Below are positions 19,161 to 29,005 of a stretch of DNA of 64,000 bases, piece after piece (the first letter of the stretch is position 1; the number at the start of each line of letters is the position of its first letter). The stretch covers positions 1-64,000 of the forward strand of contig JANPZZ010000024.1 of NCBI GenBank assembly GCA_024707305.1. The letters are read 5' to 3'. Source of the stretch: Chitinophagaceae bacterium (GTDB taxonomy: Bacteria > Bacteroidota > Bacteroidia > Chitinophagales > Chitinophagaceae). The notes beneath the pieces were generated by a model. It saw only the letters and a program-made list of their open reading frames with translations, did no database searches and was not told the origin of the DNA. A program made the translations under genes and the position numbers.

Positions 19161-19568
19161 TGTCGTCAGGAGCATGTTAAATCTTATATCAGGCAGCTTT
19201 GCGTTTCATCTTTCTTACTTGTGTGGGCTGATTGAAAATACAATTAAGTAAATTGAAAGAGTTCAAGTGCGTGCATTTGTCCTGAGCCTGTGGCTCAGGA
19301 CAGCGGCGAAATTGTAATAACTGTATGCTCTCAACCAAGTGGATGTATTTCATCGCCTACGAGGAGCGCTTCGGGTATGAGGACGTACATATGAACCGTT
19401 TTTCCGGTAGTAGCCCTTCACTTGTACCGATTTGCTTCTTGTTGATGCTACTTTCGAAGTGTTCGAGGATCGATAATTGGCGCTACCCTTTTGCTGCTTT
19501 ACTGTTGATGGCAGCGAATAAGTTGAGTCGTGATTGAAATAAATCTTCCGAAGCTTCTGTTTTGAGTA
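19161..19568. other. Intergenic region with a perfect hairpin
   Basis: No convincing gene is seen. At 19279-19301 there is a perfect inverted repeat with 10-bp arms (GTCCTGAGCC) and a 3-base loop, resembling a REP-type intergenic palindrome. A 70-codon open frame at 19325 has no ribosome site and no recognisable product. Confidence 0.5.
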
Positions 19569-19715
19569 ATGTCTACTGGAAAACGGGAGTTTATATTGTT
19601 TATTATCATTCTGTCATCAGTTGTCTCCGCGATACTTAAATTCTATTCTGTAAAGGAGAATCTCGCGAATTTTGTTGTTGTCACTATTTATTTGAGAATT
19701 CGATATCCGAAATAG
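19569..19715 (+). CDS. Small membrane protein, diverged paralogue of 40701-40895
   Basis: A 48-codon frame beginning MSTGKREFILFIIILSSVV and ending LRIRYPK. It aligns with the 64-residue protein at 40701 (shared ILFIII, VSA.LKF, KENL.NF, LRYPK) but lacks about 16 residues covering the second membrane helix. The internal loss suggests a decaying copy. It lies in the same relative position after the lipoprotein gene in both duplicated segments. Confidence 0.5.
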   Translation: MSTGKREFILFIIILSSVVSAILKFYSVKENLANFVVVTIYLRIRYPK

Positions 19716-19921
19716 AGGGATTTGCGCCGTCGGAGACGGGCGACAGATAGTGTATCGTAATCTTCAATTTAATTTCGGGCATTACGGGTACCCTTAATGC
19801 CGTTTCAAATTAAATTTATTTATTGCGGGATCATAATTCTTCATGAAATCATTTTCAAAATGAAAAGTGGGTAGTGTCTCAGTTTGAAATTTGATGCTTG
19901 ACCGAGTAAGCAAAGGTTTTG

Positions 19922-19929
19922 TACCTTTG
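19922..19929 (+). promoter_or_regulatory. Bacteroidetes-type -7 box
   Basis: TACCTTTG matches the TAnnTTTG -7 consensus of Bacteroidetes. A TTG lies about 21 bases upstream as a possible -33 element. It is only 4 bases before the ATG of the small basic protein, implying a very short leader. Confidence 0.5.
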
Positions 19930-19933
19930 TAAC

Positions 19934-20169
19934 ATGGCAAAGAAAACAAAATTACCAGCAGATATAAATAAGAAGGCTAAATCAATTGTAGACTTAGCTA
20001 CAGGTGAAAAAAAGAAATAACCCACTTAGATGAAGTAAAAGCGGCTGCTGCTGCATTAGGTCGTTTGGGTGGCTTAAAAGGTGGGAAAGCCAGAGCTAAA
20101 GCCCTGACAGCCAAACAGAGATCAGAAATAGCTAAGAAGGCGGCCGCAAAGAGATGGGGTACTAAATAA
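19934..20169 (+). CDS. Small basic Lys/Ala/Gly-rich protein, transposon passenger, frameshifted
   Basis: About 78 residues after adding one A to the A7 run near 20010. The N-terminus MAKKTKLPADINKKAK continues into LGRLGGLKGGKARAKALT and ends AAAKRWGTK. The GRLGGLKGGKARA motif and high Lys/Arg content suggest DNA or RNA binding, like histone-H1-like tails, but no function is established. It converges on the P63C gene with a 2-bp gap. Confidence 0.65.
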
Positions 20170-20171
20170 AA

Positions 20172-20778
20172 CTACTTTCCATCAAACATATCTATCTGAA
20201 ATGAAAGATTGAATTTCGCACCAAAGTGGGCGATAAAATCTTGCATATTTCCACCTGATAATAAAATTTTTTTTCTCCCTCATCTTCAAAGTCTTTAATA
20301 TAACCTCTTAGTACAACATCGGCATCCTTTGTTAGCCACTGATAGTTGAATTTCGCTCGTGTACAATATCCAGTGTAAGGATTTTTTTGGTATAGTCTCT
20401 GCTGAACTAAAAAAGGAAGCCTGCCGTATATAAACGCCCTTATTAGTTGAGGTACAATAAGTGGTTTCACAAATTGCTTCATCACCTCATGGCTGACACC
20501 CAATAAATCAGCTATGAGATTGTAAAACGATGGGAAAAAGTGTGTAGATTTTCCTGCATATGTTTCTGCAATGTAATCTGAAATGTTTATTTCCTCCCCA
20601 CCAACGGTTTTTTACAATTTCCTTTTTGTCAATTTTCTTATTGACTGGAGAAATTTTGTCAGATTCAACAAATAGTTGCTCCTGCTCCAGTTGCTCTTTC
20701 GGGCCAACAACCTTTTTTACTTTTTTCACCTGGCCTTGCTCAGGAATTACTTTCTTTTTTTTTGTTTTTCTCTTTCAT
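20172..20778 (-). CDS. P63C-domain protein, transposon passenger, multiple frameshifts
   Basis: Joining frames across indels in the A9 run (about 20750), near 20590 and in the A8 run (about 20265) gives about 200 residues. The N-terminus is Lys/Glu-rich. The middle reads YAGKSTHFFPSFYNLIADLL, then PQLIRAFIYGRLP, RLYQKNPYTGYCTRAKFNYQ and WLTKD, which matches the P63C domain layout; the C-terminus reads MQDFIAHFGAKFNL. P63C domains occur in phage and mobile-element proteins and have no settled function. The start is 3 bp after the metallopeptidase stop, so they form one operon. Confidence 0.65.
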
Positions 20779-20781
20779 CTT

Positions 20782-21982
20782 CTAATTTATTATTTGTTTA
20801 TTTCGTTTAACAATCTGTGGTATTGGCTCATATTTTTCGTATTTCTGTGGCTCAAAAATTTCAAGAGTGGCGGCGGGATCAATTAGAAACTTATTGAATT
20901 TCCCGAATCCAGAATGCTTATAAGAATATAAAGCATAAACAATACTTTCATGTACGTTGTACCCTCTTGCAACTTTCGCTACATAAGCAGGGTCGTTAAT
21001 AAATGGTTCAACCATCTCCATTTTTTCATCATCAAATAAATATCTTGCTGCGAAAGCGTTAGCAGATTCCTCGTCAATATCTCCAGTTGACATTCCCGCA
21101 GATACATGCGCTCCACCTTCGGCAGCCATAACTTCATTCCAGTCATAAAGGACGTGGTATAATTCATGAAAAAGAGAAAACCAAAGTGTTGGATAATAAT
21201 CTCTATAATTCGTTAATGCTATACAAGGTTTATCATTTACACAAAAAGTAGCAGCTCGTATGTGCAAATCCTTATATAGTTTAGGTACAAAAACTACCGT
21301 AATGCCTAACTTAAATAATATTTTAAACACCTGTAAAAGCCCGTGTTCTACGTTAATTGAATAAGCCCTTAGCGTAGGAAATATTTTTACCAATCCATGC
21401 CTGTCGTATTCGTTTGGGTTACTTGTTTTTTCAATGGTTGCGTATGCCATGTTAACCCAAAACTTCAAACTTTTTTCGTTTGAGGTGATCTTTCCTTTGC
21501 TATACACCGGAACCGATATGTCGCTTCGATATTGAAACACAGAATTGTACCCAAAAAAATCTAATATTTTCTTTTCTATATGGTCAAAATCATTGACAGT
21601 ATCAATAAACCCACTCTTTCTTAATACTTCCAAATCAAAATGCTTTACTATGTGGTTCCTAACTTTGGTTTTTTCTATTAAAGCACTGTTTTCATCTGTA
21701 ACCTTTGACAAAAACTTATCTATGAAGACAGAAGGAGCCAGTTCCAAAAAAGTAGCAAGTTTGATTAGTGTTAAGAAGTCAATCTTGGTTGCTGTTCCTT
21801 CAATAAAAGAATCAAAACTTTTTGCCTCAACCTCCATAATCTTTAAAGCCTGATTTTTAGAAATACTCCGCTGCTCTAATTTTTTCTTTAAACAATTGAG
21901 ATAGGGATAGGGTGTCTACCCACCCCTTGGGGGCAAATGCAGAATTTAGTAATCTATCTATACTTGAGAAATTATCCGACAT
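20782..21982 (-). CDS. HTH plus ImmA/IrrE-type zinc metallopeptidase, transposon passenger, frameshifted
   Basis: About 400 residues after repairing one indel at about 21885 (A run), which restores the start at 21982 (MSDNFSSIDRLL). The N-terminal third is helical (KNQALKIMEVEAKSFDSFIE) and may be a regulatory HTH. The peptidase domain has HELYHVLYDW, the HExxH zinc site, and a downstream acidic EESANAFAARYLF, the third-ligand helix of ImmA/IrrE (COG2856) enzymes. Such enzymes cleave repressors to switch on mobile elements. Here it may control the transposon passengers or protect against competing elements; that is inference. Confidence 0.82.
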
Positions 21983-22150
21983 GTTATTATTTTTGGTAGT
22001 TTTACCTAAACAAATGTAGGGTGTTTTGATTGATAATCAGTGTAAATATGAATCATTTTTTGTAGATTTACCAAAGATGTCGCTGAAAAAAAATATTTAT
22101 AATGAACAAAATGCTTGAACGTTTAAGAAAAAAACTATTACCTTAGCAGT

Positions 22151-23037
22151 ATGAATAAGCTGCCACTACAGAAAAGGGTACAGATTATTAATATGCTGGT
22201 TGAAGGGAATAGCCTTAGAGCTACCTCCCGAATGGCCGATGTATCTATAAATACAGTTACAAAATTGCTGGTTGAAGTCGGTCAAGCCTGCCAGCTTTTC
22301 CACGATGAAGCGGTAAGAAATGTAGAGGCTAAAAGGGTTCAATGCGATGAAATTTGGAGCTTCGTTTATGCTAAAGAAAAAGAACAAACCACAGGACGTT
22401 GAAGGTGCTGGTGATGCATGGACATTTGTTGGAATTGACAGCGATACAAAACTGGTTGTTTCTTGGTTATTAGGTGACAGAGATATAGATACCGCTACTT
22501 TCTTTATGAGAGATGTAGCAGAAAGAATAAAAGGACGTGTACAGATTACTACAGACGGTTTAAAGGCCTATATAAACGCTGTAAATACCGCTTTCCCTAC
22601 TGATGATGAAGTAGACTTTGCCCAGCTAATTAAGATTTATGGCCCTGAAACAGGAACATCAACCACAGAAAGAAAATATAGTGCAGCAGAGTGTACAGGT
22701 GCAGAAAAGAAAGTTATTTACGGCCAGCCAGATGAAAGATTTATTTCTACAAGCCATGTAGAACGTCAAAATCTGACTATGAGAATGCACATGAGAAGAT
22801 TTACCCGCCTGACCAATGGCTTTAGTAAGAAAATCGAAAATCACGGCTATGCTATTGCCTTGCATTTTTGTGTATTACAACTTTGTAAAAATGCACAAGA
22901 CGTTAAAAGTTACCCCTGCTATGGCTGCTGGTATAACTAAAAGATTTATGAATATTGAGGATATTGTAAATTTAGTTCCCGAGCCAGTAGCTCAAAAAAG
23001 AGGAGCTTATAAAAAGAACCAAAACAAAACGTTATGA
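22151..23037 (+). CDS. IS1-family DDE transposase, two frameshifts
   Basis: Repairing indels at about 22373 (A run) and 22867 (T run) gives about 294 residues. An N-terminal HTH (VEGNSLRATSRMADVSINTV) is followed by the catalytic D (CDEIWSFV), second D (TTDGLKAY) and E (SHVERQN), then RMHMRRFTRLTNGFSKK and HFVYYNFVKMHKTLKVTPAM. This is the typical order of IS1-family transposases. If the indels are sequencing errors the enzyme is intact. Its stop codon overlaps the next ATG. Confidence 0.88.
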
Positions 23038-23363
23038 TATTATTATCAATTAAACCCGTTTCCGGCGCAATACTCATATCCACAGCGGTTATTGTTGGCC
23101 TCATTATTATTTATAATTTTTGGGTAATGTGGATTGCATCTAAAAATATATTTCCAGGAGCTGGCGCCCCAATCAGTATGGCACAAACAGTCTTAAATTC
23201 GATACAAGCAACATCACAATTTTTGTTTGGAATCTTCATTGTAGCAGTATTACTTGTTCTTATTATCGAAGAGATTGTAACAGCTGAAGTTGGCATTCCT
23301 GTAATAACATCAGTGGTAGGGTTCTTGCTTGGTAGGACACAAAAAAAGAGTAATGATGCCTAA
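23034..23363 (+). CDS. Two-helix membrane protein, transposon passenger
   Basis: A 109-residue protein with hydrophobic segments at about 10-35 and 65-100 and a short basic tail (GRTQKKSNDA). Its ATG overlaps the transposase TGA (ATGA), so translation is coupled. It lies 21 bp inside the right inverted repeat. No family is recognised. Confidence 0.65.
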   Translation: MILLSIKPVSGAILISTAVIVGLIIIYNFWVMWIASKNIFPGAGAPISMAQTVLNSIQATSQFLFGIFIVAVLLVLIIEEIVTAEVGIPVITSVVGFLLGRTQKKSNDA

Positions 23364-23384
23364 ATTTTAAACTGAGACACTACC

Positions 23385-23559
23385 GAAAAGTGCAATTGGT
23401 AAATTGATTTGTGCTTTACTTTTAGCTTCTCCTTCGATAGCACAATCCGATTCCGCTATACTTATACCAGAGAATTTAAACCAACCCTATTTTATAGACG
23501 GTTCGAGACTTCTTCAATTGGAGGCCAATACTGCCTCAAATCATCTAAACAAATTTTAA
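23385..23559 (+). pseudogene. Secreted-protein gene interrupted by the IS1-like element
   Basis: Joining ATGAAAAGTG at 19860-19869 to the sequence after the right target duplication gives a signal peptide, MKSAIGKLICALLLASPSIA, then QSDSAILIPENLNQPYFIDG and about 20 further residues before a stop at 23559. The element therefore separates the start codon from the rest of the gene. The downstream sequence is also out of frame. Product unknown. Confidence 0.7.
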
Positions 23560-24116
23560 GGATAAGCTCCTATTGGGAATTGTGTGCACGCAATGTTCTG
23601 GGAGCAGCGTGAGTTTGTATTTAAACTCAGCAGAAGTAAACAAATTTTTTAACCCTAACTGGGCAAACAATATTAGTATGCCCACTCAGGATAAGTATGC
23701 TCATTTCACAATGCGCGATACTGCAAATTTTTTAGAATGAGAGAAGATTATAAAAATCACTACTTACACTTTCGAGTCAAAGTAAGCGTAAGTAAAGGGA
23801 GAAAAAAGTCTAATAATAAATCAAGCATTTTTTTTCCTCCGAAGGATTATATGTAGGAGCACCAAAAAATTCCGACGGCGGAGTTGATATTATCAACGCT
23901 GACGGGATTCTCGTTCCTTTCCGGGTTGAGTCAATTTTAAGTAAGTCAGAAAACCTTCTTGAATTCTTGAAGGATTCCCACTATGTACATATTTATAGTG
24001 GCTGGCACATCCCAAAACTCGAAGGCGAGAATTTTGATGCGATTATCATTAATGACCTTGCTGGTTACACAAAAGCAATTAAAGACTTTGAAACAGTCAA
24101 CAACCAAAAAATTTAG
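23560..24116 (+). pseudogene. Degraded coding region, probably the continuation of the interrupted gene
   Basis: Short open pieces occur in changing frames to about 23830. The last 90 codons read cleanly from EGLYVGAPKNSDGGVDIINA to the stop at 24116 (DFETVNNQKI). No start codon or ribosome site precedes this piece. No domain is recognised. It may be the C-terminal part of the same secreted protein or a separate remnant. Confidence 0.4.
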
Positions 24117-24118
24117 AC

Positions 24119-25473
24119 TATGACTACGGAAAACCATTTTGAAATATTATCCAGCACGCCAACGATACCCGATAGCGTGTACGCCGCTCTCCCCCTTTTA
24201 TAAAGGAGCCAACAGAGCACTTTGACGACCCAAGGGAACGGGATGTTGTTCTCACAAGCTCAATGACGATATTGAGCGGTTGTCTTTCTGGTATTAAAGG
24301 CAGATATGGGAAGGACTGGGTGGCTCCAAATCTATTCTCCTTTATTGTTGCTCCACCAGCGAACGGAAAAAGCTCAATGAAATATGCTGCAAAATTGGGG
24401 AATGTAATTCAGGAGAACTTTGAAAAAGCAAATGCCACTGCCCGTGCAGAATATGAACTTGACTATAAGGAGTGGAAAATTGTAGCGAAGAGAAACCCTG
24501 TGGATGCCGGGAACCCGCCCAAAAAACCAAAGTATCCGGTATTGTTTATTCCCGGCAATTCGAGTGCATCCGCCATCTACTGGTTACTGGACGAAACCAG
24601 CGGCAAGGCAATCATCTGCGAAACCGAAGCTGATAGTATTGCGGGAGCTATTAAACAGGATTGGGGAAATTTCAGTCATCTGCTTCGCTGTGCGTTTCAT
24701 CACGAACCAATTGCCATGAGCAGAAAAGGTGATGACTTATATCTACGGATTGAGCATCCGGCTGTATCAGTATTACTTACAGGAACGCCCGACCAAGTAC
24801 CCCGGTTAATTGGGTCGTCAGACGATGGGCTTTGCAGCCGGTTTTTATTCTACTGTTACAATCAGGGTTTGAACTGGATAGACCAAACCCCGTGTTCAGA
24901 CTGTATTGATTATTCAGCCCACTTTTACAAACTGGGTTATGAAGTGGCGAGAATTAAAAAGCAGTTGGATGGCGGCGGCTATTTATTCAGCCTAACCTTT
25001 GAGCAATTTAAAACACTTAATGAAAGCTTCAACAAAAAGCTCAGCCAGATTAAAATGTTTGAAGGACAGGGTGCCGGGAGTGCTGTTATGAGGCTCGGAT
25101 TGATTGCTTTCAGAATTGCAATGATATTGACCGTTCTCAGGCAAAAGGACGAGCTAACAGGTAAATCAAATCTTGAATGTTCCGATGAAGACTTCAACAC
25201 GGCTATGGCTCTGGCTGATGTCTATTTTGAGCATTCGATGGTGATGTATTCGCTGTTGCCAAAACAGTCAAAAGCCGAGCTGTCCCCAAAATTCGACAAT
25301 TCCACACCCAACTAACGTCAGGTGAGAAGTTTCCCCGGAAATTGGCGAATGAAATCGGAAAGGCAATCGGTATAAGTGAACGCACGGTTGGCAATTATTT
25401 GGGAAAGCTGGTAGAGAAGGGATTTCTGAAAAGTCCGGAATATGGCTTCTACCTGAAACCTTCAGAAAAGTAA
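24119..25473 (+). CDS. DUF3987 primase/helicase-like mobile-element protein, frameshifted
   Basis: About 450 residues after repairing indels at about 24200 (TTTTATAAA) and 25280-25300. It begins MTTENHFEILSSTPTIPDSV, followed by a P-loop-like FIVAPPANGKSSM (about residue 78) and a Walker-B-like AIICETEADSI, then SVLLTGTPDQVPRLI. The C-terminus carries a winged-helix segment (IGISERTVGNYLGKLVEKGF). DUF3987 proteins are standard cargo of Bacteroidetes integrative elements, where a replication role is assumed. This places the surrounding region within a mobile element. Confidence 0.8.
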
Positions 25474-25791
25474 CTCAGATGGCATCTTGGTAAGGTTGGC
25501 AACAGTTTATTAAGAGAAGTAGTATAGGCCGGGTGGGGTTTAGTAACCCTGTCCGGCCTTACCAACTGTTCCAGCTAGATAAAACTTGCCAAGAGCTAAA
25601 ATGCCAACGCACTGTTCACCCACCTCGACGGACAGAATTCTTATGGGCTTTACCTTAAAACATTAGCTACTGAACAACCATCCACAAGAGCCGAAATAAA
25701 ATTTTCCACACTTTGCTCAAAATGTTACTAAATTATTTGGCAACATCATTGTGGACTCATTATATTTGGACAAATATTGACCTTTTGTAAA
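25474..25791. other. Intergenic region before the restriction-modification operon
   Basis: No gene is seen. A stem (AGGCCGG/CCGGCCT, about 25526-25559) without a T run follows the DUF3987 gene and may be a weak terminator. The AT-rich stretch just before 25792 should hold the promoter and operator of the controller gene. Confidence 0.4.
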
Positions 25792-26112
25792 ATGTCCAAG
25801 CAAAAAATCACATCATTCGGCGAACACATAAGAGGGCTTCGAGAAGATGCTGGACTTCCGTTACGAAAAATTGCTGCACAGTTGGATATAGACCCTTCAC
25901 TATTGGGTAAAATCGAAAGAAACGAAAGGCAAGCAACAAAAGAACAGATTAAGAAACTTGCTGAAATTTTTAAACAAGATGAGCATTTTCTTTTATCTCA
26001 AAATTTAAGCGACCAGATTGCATATAAAATTCTTGAAGAAGAAAGCGATATTGATATTTTAAAAGTTGCTGAAGAAAAAGTCAACTATCTAAAACGGAAA
26101 AAGAATGGCTGA
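25792..26112 (+). CDS. XRE-family controller protein of the restriction-modification operon
   Basis: A 106-residue protein starting MSKQKITSFGEHIRGL. The HTH covers about residues 10-60 (REDAGLPLRKIAAQLDIDPS, then LLGKIERNERQATKEQI). It overlaps the first methyltransferase gene by 8 bp. Small XRE genes at the head of Type II systems act as C proteins that delay restriction after entry; that role is inferred from position. Confidence 0.82.
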   Translation: MSKQKITSFGEHIRGLREDAGLPLRKIAAQLDIDPSLLGKIERNERQATKEQIKKLAEIFKQDEHFLLSQNLSDQIAYKILEEESDIDILKVAEEKVNYLKRKKNG

Positions 26113-26961
26113 AACGCAAATGACAAATGGCTCTGCTGTTGATAAACGAAATGACTTAAACGAACTGACTTCAAAAGAATGGATTCAGGAAACAAAAAGT
26201 TTTTTTATCAAAAAGGATTAGGTGCAGGAAGCCCGGAGGCGAAATATGAGAAAATGCATCCTGCACCATTCTCATTTACCGATATTACAAAACTGATTCG
26301 GTTCTTTACAAAACAAAATGGCAAAGTATTAGACCCTTTTGTTGGCGTAGGCTCAACTATCAAAGCCTGTGTTGAACTTGACAGAGAAGGATTCGGAGTT
26401 GAACTTTCACCTAAATGGTGTGAAATTACAAGACAAAGATTATCCGCCGAATCAAACTATGAATTGGATAATGAACATTTGATTTGCGGCGACAGTAGAA
26501 AGCTAAAGGAATACTTCAAAAAGGAGTCTTTTGATTTCATTGTTACTTCACCACCGTACTGGAACATACTTGAAAAGAAAGACCACAAAGCAAATAAACG
26601 GGTTCTCAATGGACACGACACAAAATATAGTGAAAGCAAAGAGGATTTAGGTAACATCGAAAGTTATGATAAATTCTTAGACGACCTCTCAAAGATATTT
26701 TTAAACTGTTATGACCTATTACGACCCGGCAAATACATGTGCGTTATTGTAAGTGATTTCAGACATAAGTCGGAATTTTATCCCTTTCATGCTGACCTTC
26801 TAAACAAGTTGACTGATAAAAAGCAAAAAAAATATTTTCAATTGAAAGGAATTAAAGTTCTTATTCAAAATGCCAAAAAATTATTCCCATATGGTTATCC
26901 ATTTTCGTATGTGGAAAATATTCATCACCAATATGTTTTAATCTTACAGAAGCAAAAATGA
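26105..26961 (+). CDS. DNA methyltransferase 1, frameshifted near the start
   Basis: About 285 residues. The start at 26105 (MAETQMTNGSAVDKRND) is favoured because the frame leads, across one indel in AAAAAGTTTTTTT, into FYQKGLGAGSPEAKYEKMHP. Motif I for S-adenosylmethionine is DPFVGVGST (about 75) and the catalytic motif IV is TSPPYW (about 145). Motif I precedes motif IV, unlike the next gene, so the two enzymes have different circular orders. TSPPYW is compatible with an N4-cytosine or N6-adenine amino-methyltransferase. The last 4 bases overlap the second methyltransferase. Confidence 0.85.
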
Positions 26962-27734
26962 AAGAGCTAAATAAAATATACCTTCAAGACTGCATCACCT
27001 TTATGCAGGAAATGGATGCTGAATCAGTAGATTTAATTATAGCTGACCCACCTTATAATCTTAAAAAAGATTTCGGCAACAAAAGTGACCATTGGGAATC
27101 TGTTCAAGATTGGATTAAGTGGAGCAAAGAATGGATTGATGAAAGCATACGCATCCTTAAACCAACCGGGAATATTTTTATCTATGGTATTCATCATTAC
27201 TTGTGTTATATCCAATGCTATCTGTATGAGAAAAATTTACGTTACAGAAGGCAAATTATTTGGCATTACGAAAATGGGTTTTCAGGATATAAAACATTAA
27301 ATGCATTTTACGAGCCGCTTTTGTGGTTCAGCAAAACCAATGAATTTACATTTCATGAAATCAGAGAACCCTATAAAAGCCAAGAGCGTTTAAAAAATAA
27401 GATTACAAAAAAGGGCAAGGTCTGGACACCTAATCCGGACGGAAGGCTTGCTGGTGATGTTTGGTCTTTTCCAACATTAGCAGGAAAACGATTCGAATCT
27501 GAAAAGGTTGACCATCCGACACAAAAACCTCTTGCATTATGTAATAGACTTGTAAAGCATTTCAGTAACCCTAACGATGTTGTTTTTATACCTTTTGCTG
27601 GTAGCGGCTCGGAGTGTGTTAGTAGTATTTCTAACAAAAGGAAGTTCTTAGCTACTGAAATTAACACTTCATACATTGATATTGCAAACGAACGATTAGA
27701 GCAAATTCTATCACTAAACCCCGTAAAGCGATAG
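26958..27734 (+). CDS. DNA methyltransferase 2 (beta-class, adenine-type)
   Basis: A 258-residue enzyme with catalytic motif IV first (LIIADPPYNLKKDF, about 27-40) and then motifs X and I at the end (HPTQKPLALCNRLVKHFS, then FIPFAGSGSECV). This order is the beta class. DPPY favours N6-adenine methylation. It overlaps methyltransferase 1 by 4 bp (ATGA). Two methyltransferases in one operon usually serve an asymmetric recognition site, each modifying one strand. Confidence 0.9.
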   Translation: MKELNKIYLQDCITFMQEMDAESVDLIIADPPYNLKKDFGNKSDHWESVQDWIKWSKEWIDESIRILKPTGNIFIYGIHHYLCYIQCYLYEKNLRYRRQIIWHYENGFSGYKTLNAFYEPLLWFSKTNEFTFHEIREPYKSQERLKNKITKKGKVWTPNPDGRLAGDVWSFPTLAGKRFESEKVDHPTQKPLALCNRLVKHFSNPNDVVFIPFAGSGSECVSSISNKRKFLATEINTSYIDIANERLEQILSLNPVKR

Positions 27735-27761
27735 AAAAATGTATTTGTTTACATTTGAGGA

Positions 27762-29005
27762 ATGAAAAATTTTCCACATCAGTTTAATGACCTAACCAAA
27801 CTATTTAATGCTCTATCCGTAGCAAGTAACCTTATTGCTAACCAAATCCCTTTGACCGATGAAAACTTCGGCGAAAAGCTTACGAGAGAGGGCATATACA
27901 CCTTTAGAGACAAGAAATTATCTATAGACGATTTTCTTGCAAGAGAACAAGAGAAACCTGCTTCAAATAGAGGTTACTTAACAGTATCAAGAGATATTCG
28001 AAGATTCTTTGAACTCATGGGTTTTATTACAGTTTTTCCAGATAAAACCGCAAGGTTAAGCCCTGCTGCAAGTCAACTTCTAAGAACAGATTCAGAAGAT
28101 ATTCGCAATGAGCTTTGGAAAAATTCCCTTTTACAATTAGGTCTTGAAGGAACCGACGGAGAAGTTAGTCATCCTTATAGAATTCTTCTAAAAATAGTAA
28201 ATACTTTCCCCGGCATTGATACCCCAAAACTAATGCTTGCATTAGAAGCAGAGAATGATTCAGAAGAAGAGTTTGAGAGAATTTCAAATCTTGCACAAAG
28301 AAGCATCGAACAAATAATTGAAGATACCGGAACTAGTACATCTATGGCTGCAAATGCAGTTAAAATACTTCCCGGAATCGCAGAACAATTAGGAGATATT
28401 GAAAGGGTAAATAGCAAAGCCTATCCAATAGGACAACTTGTTATTACGGAAGATGAAATTACAACAGAGGAACAGCCAGCAAGACGGGCTAGGGCTGATT
28501 TTAGAGGAACTAATTCTGGAGATATTGCAAGAGACCCTGTTCTAAATGCGGTTTCGTCTGTTAGCATTGACCTTGCAGAAGCAATAAGAATTAGACAAAG
28601 GCGTCTTGCAGAACATCAGGAAATTGTTAGACAACTTGCCGCATCAAATGAGAGTAAAGGATTCCAACTTTTTGAGGGAAAATTTGACTGCCTCGCCATT
28701 AAGGGTGACACTGCATTACTATATGAAGTGAAAACAATCCTCGAAAGCTCTGCCGATGAAGAAAAACAAACCGTGAAGGGTGTTGGGCAATTGAAGTATT
28801 ATAAGTACTCAATTGTGCATAAGCAAATGGGATTTTCAAAAATAAAAAAGAGGTGCTAGTGTTTTCACACAAACCCAATAACGGAATTATAGATTTCTGC
28901 TCATCTGAAAACATTCGTGTAGTTTGGAAAAATGGAGAAACTTTTCAGATTTTCAATATTCAAAATGGAGCTGATGAATTGTTTAACCCTGACAATTTGA
29001 TGTAG
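27762..29005 (+). CDS. Type II restriction endonuclease candidate, frameshifted near the 3' end
   Basis: About 414 residues after repairing an indel in the A run near 28848; the tail then reads EVLVFSHKPNNGIIDFCSSE and ends NPDNLM. The N-terminal half is helical and winged-helix-like (NRGYLTVSRDIRRFFELMGF), suiting DNA recognition. The C-terminal half has FEGKFDCLAIKGD followed by LLYEVKTI, the D and ExK of a PD-(D/E)XK nuclease. It follows the methyltransferases by 27 bp. Recognition sequence and cleavage pattern cannot be read from the sequence. Confidence 0.8.

Larger units (their letters stand above)
17604..19715 (+). repeat. Duplicated segment, copy A
   Basis: Starting in the tRNA 3' end, about 1.35 kb (to about 18955) is near-identical to 39041-40390. 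It carries the terminator, a heptamer element and a lipoprotein gene. After a second, different heptamer element, the order is kept by a more diverged small membrane-protein gene (19569 versus 40701). Copy A has extra bases in several homopolymers relative to copy B and its lipoprotein gene is broken. The two copies bracket the accessory island. Confidence 0.85.
19870..23384 (+). mobile_element. IS1-like element with passenger genes, 3.5 kb, 8-bp target duplication
   Basis: The ends are inverted repeats sharing GGTAGTGTCTCAGTTT exactly, with partial similarity beyond. The 8-bp sequence GAAAAGTG flanks both sides (19862-19869 and 23385-23392), the target-duplication size typical of IS1-type elements. 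Inside are a DDE transposase (22151-23037) and four passenger genes: a small basic protein, a P63C-domain protein, an HTH/metallopeptidase and a two-helix membrane protein. The insertion falls three codons into a gene for a secreted protein. Clean ends and target duplication suggest a fairly recent insertion. Confidence 0.92.

Noticed and set aside
19325-19537. 70-codon open frame
   Set aside because: No ribosome site, no recognisable product and no conserved context.
25526-25559. Strong terminator after the DUF3987 gene
   Set aside because: The stem is clear but lacks a T run; kept only as a weak candidate.
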